This document shows, one piece after another, positions 5,882 through 8,266 of a stretch of DNA of 8,266 bases; positions within the stretch are counted from its first letter, which is position 1, and each line of letters starts with the position of its first letter. The stretch covers positions 1 through 8,266 of the forward strand of contig JANQHA010000302.1 of assembly GCA_028282865.1 (NCBI GenBank), written 5' to 3'. Origin of the DNA: Oligoflexales bacterium (lineage in GTDB: Bacteria > Bdellovibrionota_B > Oligoflexia > Oligoflexales > CACXFL01). Position numbers and translations under genes: made by a program. A model generated the notes under the pieces. It saw only the letters and a program-made list of their open reading frames with translations. It had not been told where the DNA came from and did no database searches.

Positions 5882-6607
5882 ATGAAAGAAGTTGATGCAA
5901 TCATCGAGACGCTAAAGCATGTGCTAAAAGCCAAAGGTATCACCTATGAGCAATTAGCCGACAGCTTAGATATCAGCGAAGCTAGTGTGAAACGGATCTT
6001 TTCCGCGAAAACCTTCACACTTGATAGGCTTGAGAAAATCTGCAATATCGCTGACCTTTCAATCACCGAGCTTGCTATGATTCATGACAGTCAAAAAGCC
6101 GATCTTGGTTATGAATATACAATGGAACAGGAAGATTTTTTCGCTGACCATCCCAGACATCTAGCCTATTTTGACCTGTTGTTAAGAGTAGGTAGTGCCG
6201 CAAAGATCGAAAAGGCATTCAATGTCTCAAAAAGATCTTTATCTAGATATCAAAAGGATTTAGAGGGACTAAAGCTGATCGAAAGACACCCAAAGGGCAA
6301 AGTTAAAATATTGGTATCAAAGAAGGTACGGTGGCGGGTCAACGGGCCATTACAAAAAAAATACTCAGAACTTGCGCGCCAAGAATTCTTAGAATCCCCC
6401 TTTAAAGAGCGGGGTGAGATATCATCATTTCACTCGATTCAGCTTTCAGAAAAATCAGCGACATTTGTAGCTAATAAGCTCAAGGAGATCAGCCAAGAGG
6501 TCGAACGTATCAACGAGTTTGAATCCCAGATCTCGTCAAAATCGAAGGACTATGGCTTGTTTATAGGCTTTAGACCCTGGGCATTTTCGATTCTTAATGA
6601 GTTGTAA
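5882..6607 (+). CDS. XRE-family transcriptional regulator with C-terminal RPWxF domain
   Basis: This 241-aa protein starts with a Cro/C1-type HTH at about residues 8-65: ETLKHVLKAKGITYEQLADS, LDISEASVKRIF, then LDRLEKICNIADLSITEL. A second winged-helix-like part follows at about 85-150 (AKIEKAFNVSKRSLSRYQKD, LEGLKLIERHPKGKVKIL). The C-terminal part has VRWRVNGPLQKKY and ends GFRPWAFSILNEL, close to the protein end. This order, the length and the closing RPWxFSxxxxL match a family of XRE regulators that I know mainly from marine Gammaproteobacteria; its ligands and targets are not established. It should be a cytoplasmic DNA-binding protein. It is divergent from the cysteine-rich secreted protein gene, with a dyad between, so autoregulation and control of that gene are likely. 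Its 3' end meets the glucoamylase gene tail to tail, 12 nt apart. The ribosome binding site is weak. Confidence 0.85.
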   Translation: MKEVDAIIETLKHVLKAKGITYEQLADSLDISEASVKRIFSAKTFTLDRLEKICNIADLSITELAMIHDSQKADLGYEYTMEQEDFFADHPRHLAYFDLLLRVGSAAKIEKAFNVSKRSLSRYQKDLEGLKLIERHPKGKVKILVSKKVRWRVNGPLQKKYSELARQEFLESPFKERGEISSFHSIQLSEKSATFVANKLKEISQEVERINEFESQISSKSKDYGLFIGFRPWAFSILNEL

Positions 6608-6619
6608 ATTAACTCAAAC

Positions 6620-7960
6620 TCACAACCTTCGTTTCGCATTAATCGCAGTCAAAAAAGATGCATAACTCCAGGTAAGATCTCTCGCACTTTTCATAAATCC
6701 ATTGTATTTATCAAACTGCTCATCTAAGCGACCATCTTGGCCAGCATGCCTTTTAATACGATTGAGAAATTGATCGCCATGTTTTTTAAGCCTTGAAATA
6801 ACTTCAGTAACGCTCAAATCATCGGAGATAACTCCATGACTAAATTGAAGGCCTAAAAACTTATTGAAAAACTTTTTACTAGTATCAGATACAGTTAGTC
6901 GGTGATCTTTCTGATAGCTTTCAGCTAACTTATAAAAGTACTCAGCAAAGCCTGCTGTTAATAAGAACCAAGGGTTTCCACCAAAATAACGATCTTCAGG
7001 ATAACGACCAATACCGGTCCCATCAAACCGATTATTGATAGGGTAGATGTCTTTAAACGCGGCAATTAATTTCCAAGCAGTTGCTATCACTCGCTCATCG
7101 GTTGCCGAAAAACTTAAGCCTGGCAGCGAAGCATGATTAACTGCCAGAATAACCGATGCATCTAAGTTAGTATGCTTATAAGGCAAGCCACCTACCCGGT
7201 TGCGAGTTGTCAGGATATAATTTTTCTCTGCTGACCAATGCTTTTCAAGAGCCTGGTTTAATTCTACCGCCTGTTTACGATACCATTTAGCGGCACCATG
7301 ATCACCTAAACGATCTGCTAACTGTGCACCAAGAACTAAAGCTGTCCGTTGAACGTAGCGAGTGTAAAAATGATGACCCTTAACCTCTTCCCAGAGATCA
7401 AAGTCATGCTTAGTCCAGTTATGAGAAACGTATTCTAAGTCCCGCTTGATAACCGTGTTAGCTGGGATTTTGCCACCGTAAAGACGGGACTTAACATAGT
7501 CAATGCCTCCGTTCTCAATAAGTCTGAGGGCATGGCGAGTCAAAGCGATCACCCGAAGCGCAGGGCCGTCATTCTGAGGCCTACCCCAAGGTAAACTATA
7601 GCTGCTACCATCCGGATTAAATTTTGGCTCTCCTTGACCAGTGATCTTCCATACCTGCTGGTGATTATTAACTAGATCGATATAATCACGAAAGAGTGGT
7701 TTCTGCTGATCGAAGGGTAAGGTCTGCTGTAAAGCCGACATTACTAGAGCCGCGTCACGAACCCAATGAAAGTAATAATTTGGATCAGACTTTGACGGAG
7801 AGGCTACGACAAATCCGCGCGGGGTGTCAGAGCGAGATATATTCTGTCGTAACTTCTCATATGAGGACTGATACTGGCGGTTTTCCCATGAATCCCGCTG
7901 CCGAGCAAAAGATTGCGGCAAAAAAGCCACAACAATAATCGAAAAGATTGTTTTCTTCAT
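6620..7960 (-). CDS. Secreted glucoamylase, glycoside hydrolase family 15
   Basis: Glucan 1,4-alpha-glucosidase (EC 3.2.1.3) releases beta-D-glucose from non-reducing ends of starch, glycogen and maltodextrins by an inverting mechanism. The 446-aa protein has a signal peptide (1-19, cut after SFA) and a single (alpha/alpha)6-barrel catalytic domain without a starch-binding domain. GH15 motifs appear in order: NYYFHWVRDAALV (61-73), WGRPQNDGPALR (125-136), DLWEEVKGHHFYT (188-200), GIGRYPEDRYFGGNPW (316-331) and LDEQFDKYNGFMKSARDLTW (412-431). By comparison with Aspergillus glucoamylase (E179, E400), E191 is the catalytic acid and E414 the base; both are present. An AGAG site precedes the ATG. 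It is divergent from an SGLT-type symporter gene, suggesting release and uptake of glucose. Its last codons coincide with the right copy of the direct repeat, so the present 3' end may have been supplied by recombination. Confidence 0.93.
   Translation of the reverse strand: MKKTIFSIIVVAFLPQSFARQRDSWENRQYQSSYEKLRQNISRSDTPRGFVVASPSKSDPNYYFHWVRDAALVMSALQQTLPFDQQKPLFRDYIDLVNNHQQVWKITGQGEPKFNPDGSSYSLPWGRPQNDGPALRVIALTRHALRLIENGGIDYVKSRLYGGKIPANTVIKRDLEYVSHNWTKHDFDLWEEVKGHHFYTRYVQRTALVLGAQLADRLGDHGAAKWYRKQAVELNQALEKHWSAEKNYILTTRNRVGGLPYKHTNLDASVILAVNHASLPGLSFSATDERVIATAWKLIAAFKDIYPINNRFDGTGIGRYPEDRYFGGNPWFLLTAGFAEYFYKLAESYQKDHRLTVSDTSKKFFNKFLGLQFSHGVISDDLSVTEVISRLKKHGDQFLNRIKRHAGQDGRLDEQFDKYNGFMKSARDLTWSYASFLTAINAKRRL
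6636..6710 (-). repeat. Direct repeat, right copy (inside the intact GH15 gene)
   Basis: This 75-nt stretch is the coding end of the glucoamylase gene, from the KYNGF codons to AINA. It is repeated at 4952-5025 with 21-nt and 50-nt identical blocks. In an insertion model this is the end at which the target gene was rebuilt. Confidence 0.9.
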
Positions 7961-7978
7961 AAATTCTCTACTTCTTGT

Positions 7979-8026
7979 TTGATTTTAATGGTGATCGAGT
8001 TTAAAAGAGAATTCGTTCAAAATCAA
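7979..8026. promoter_or_regulatory. Symmetric divergent promoter region
   Basis: TTGATTTT (7979-7986) and AAAATCAA (8019-8026) are perfect inverted arms centred on a TTTAAA palindrome (8000-8005). Each arm supplies a TTGATT -35. On the minus strand it is 17 bases from TAAACT (8003-7998), facing the glucoamylase gene. On the plus strand it is 17 bases from TAAAAG (8002-8007), facing the symporter gene. The two -10 boxes overlap, so the promoters would compete or be regulated together. The boxes are only 4/6 matches to consensus. Confidence 0.4.
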
Positions 8027-8056
8027 GAGAGTTATTCTGTATACCATGAGAGCCCT

Positions 8057-8266
8057 ATGGAAAACACACTAAGCTTAAGCCTGATAGATATAGTCGTTAT
8101 CTTGCTATATTTCGCATTCATCTTCACCTTATCGATAAAGGTCACTAACCGAGGAAAATTTGAGAAATCGGATGACTATTTTCTAGCCGGGAAAAACCTA
8201 GGCTGGTTCTTAGTCGGAGCATCGATATTTGCGTCCAATATCGGCTCTGGGCACCTTATCGGGCTA
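8057..8266 (+). CDS. SGLT-type sodium:solute symporter (5' part only)
   Basis: Only the first 70 codons lie in the window; the gene runs off the right edge and no stop is seen. The first hydrophobic helix is at about residues 9-28 (LIDIVVILLYFAFIFTLSIK). It is followed by FEKSDDYFLAGKNLGWFLVG and then ASIFASNIGSGHLIGL, the signature of the solute:sodium symporter family. The SNIGSGH stretch is the form found in sodium/glucose cotransporters of the SGLT type. It should be an inner-membrane protein importing a sugar, most likely glucose, with Na+. The ATG at 8057 follows a GAGAG site eight to nine bases upstream; an ATG at 8046 is out of frame. It is divergent from the secreted glucoamylase gene, 96 nt away, which supports glucose as substrate. 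Confidence 0.9.
   Translation, partial: MENTLSLSLIDIVVILLYFAFIFTLSIKVTNRGKFEKSDDYFLAGKNLGWFLVGASIFASNIGSGHLIGL

Noticed and set aside
3541..6870. Similar NKFLGL peptide and DNA stretches in the CxxCH protein (near 3550) and the glucoamylase (near 6860).
   Set aside because: Only about six residues match, with no similarity around them; this is coincidence, not a repeat.

Overview
The window is about 8.3 kb of moderately AT-rich DNA from a Gram-negative bacterium. I judge this from several exported proteins with Sec or lipoprotein signals, a periplasmic CxxCH protein, an XRE-type regulator with a C-terminal RPWxF motif of a kind I know mainly from Proteobacteria, a DUF2267 protein, and ordinary Shine-Dalgarno sites. 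A proteobacterium or a member of Bdellovibrionota/Oligoflexia would fit, but I cannot fix the genus. Coding is dense with short gaps. There is no RNA gene, CRISPR array, transposase or integrase.

Left part (1-2450): a small predicted lipoprotein gene with a TTG start and a recognisable promoter. Next is a decayed small exported-protein gene with two lesions: ATA where ATG is expected, and a one-base frameshift. A stand-alone ORF6N-domain gene follows on the + strand, then a 45-nt near-perfect palindrome and an intrinsic terminator. The terminator ends a 110-aa gene of unknown function.

Middle (2557-4863, all minus strand): a 526-aa exported protein with one haem-type CMGCH motif, and a DUF2267 gene.

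Right part (4936-8266): an intact exported GH15 glucoamylase gene lies divergently from the 5' end of an SGLT-type sodium:solute symporter gene. Together they suggest starch or maltodextrin hydrolysis followed by glucose uptake. Directly beyond the glucoamylase 3' end is a 1.6-kb segment bounded by a second copy of that same 3' end, in the same orientation. The two copies share a 50-bp block and a 21-bp block with no mismatch. The segment carries an XRE-type regulator gene, a divergent gene for a secreted cysteine-rich protein, and the wreck of an HTH antitoxin-like gene. This is the layout expected of an accessory element that inserted at, and rebuilt, the 3' end of a gene. It is the most interesting structure in the window.
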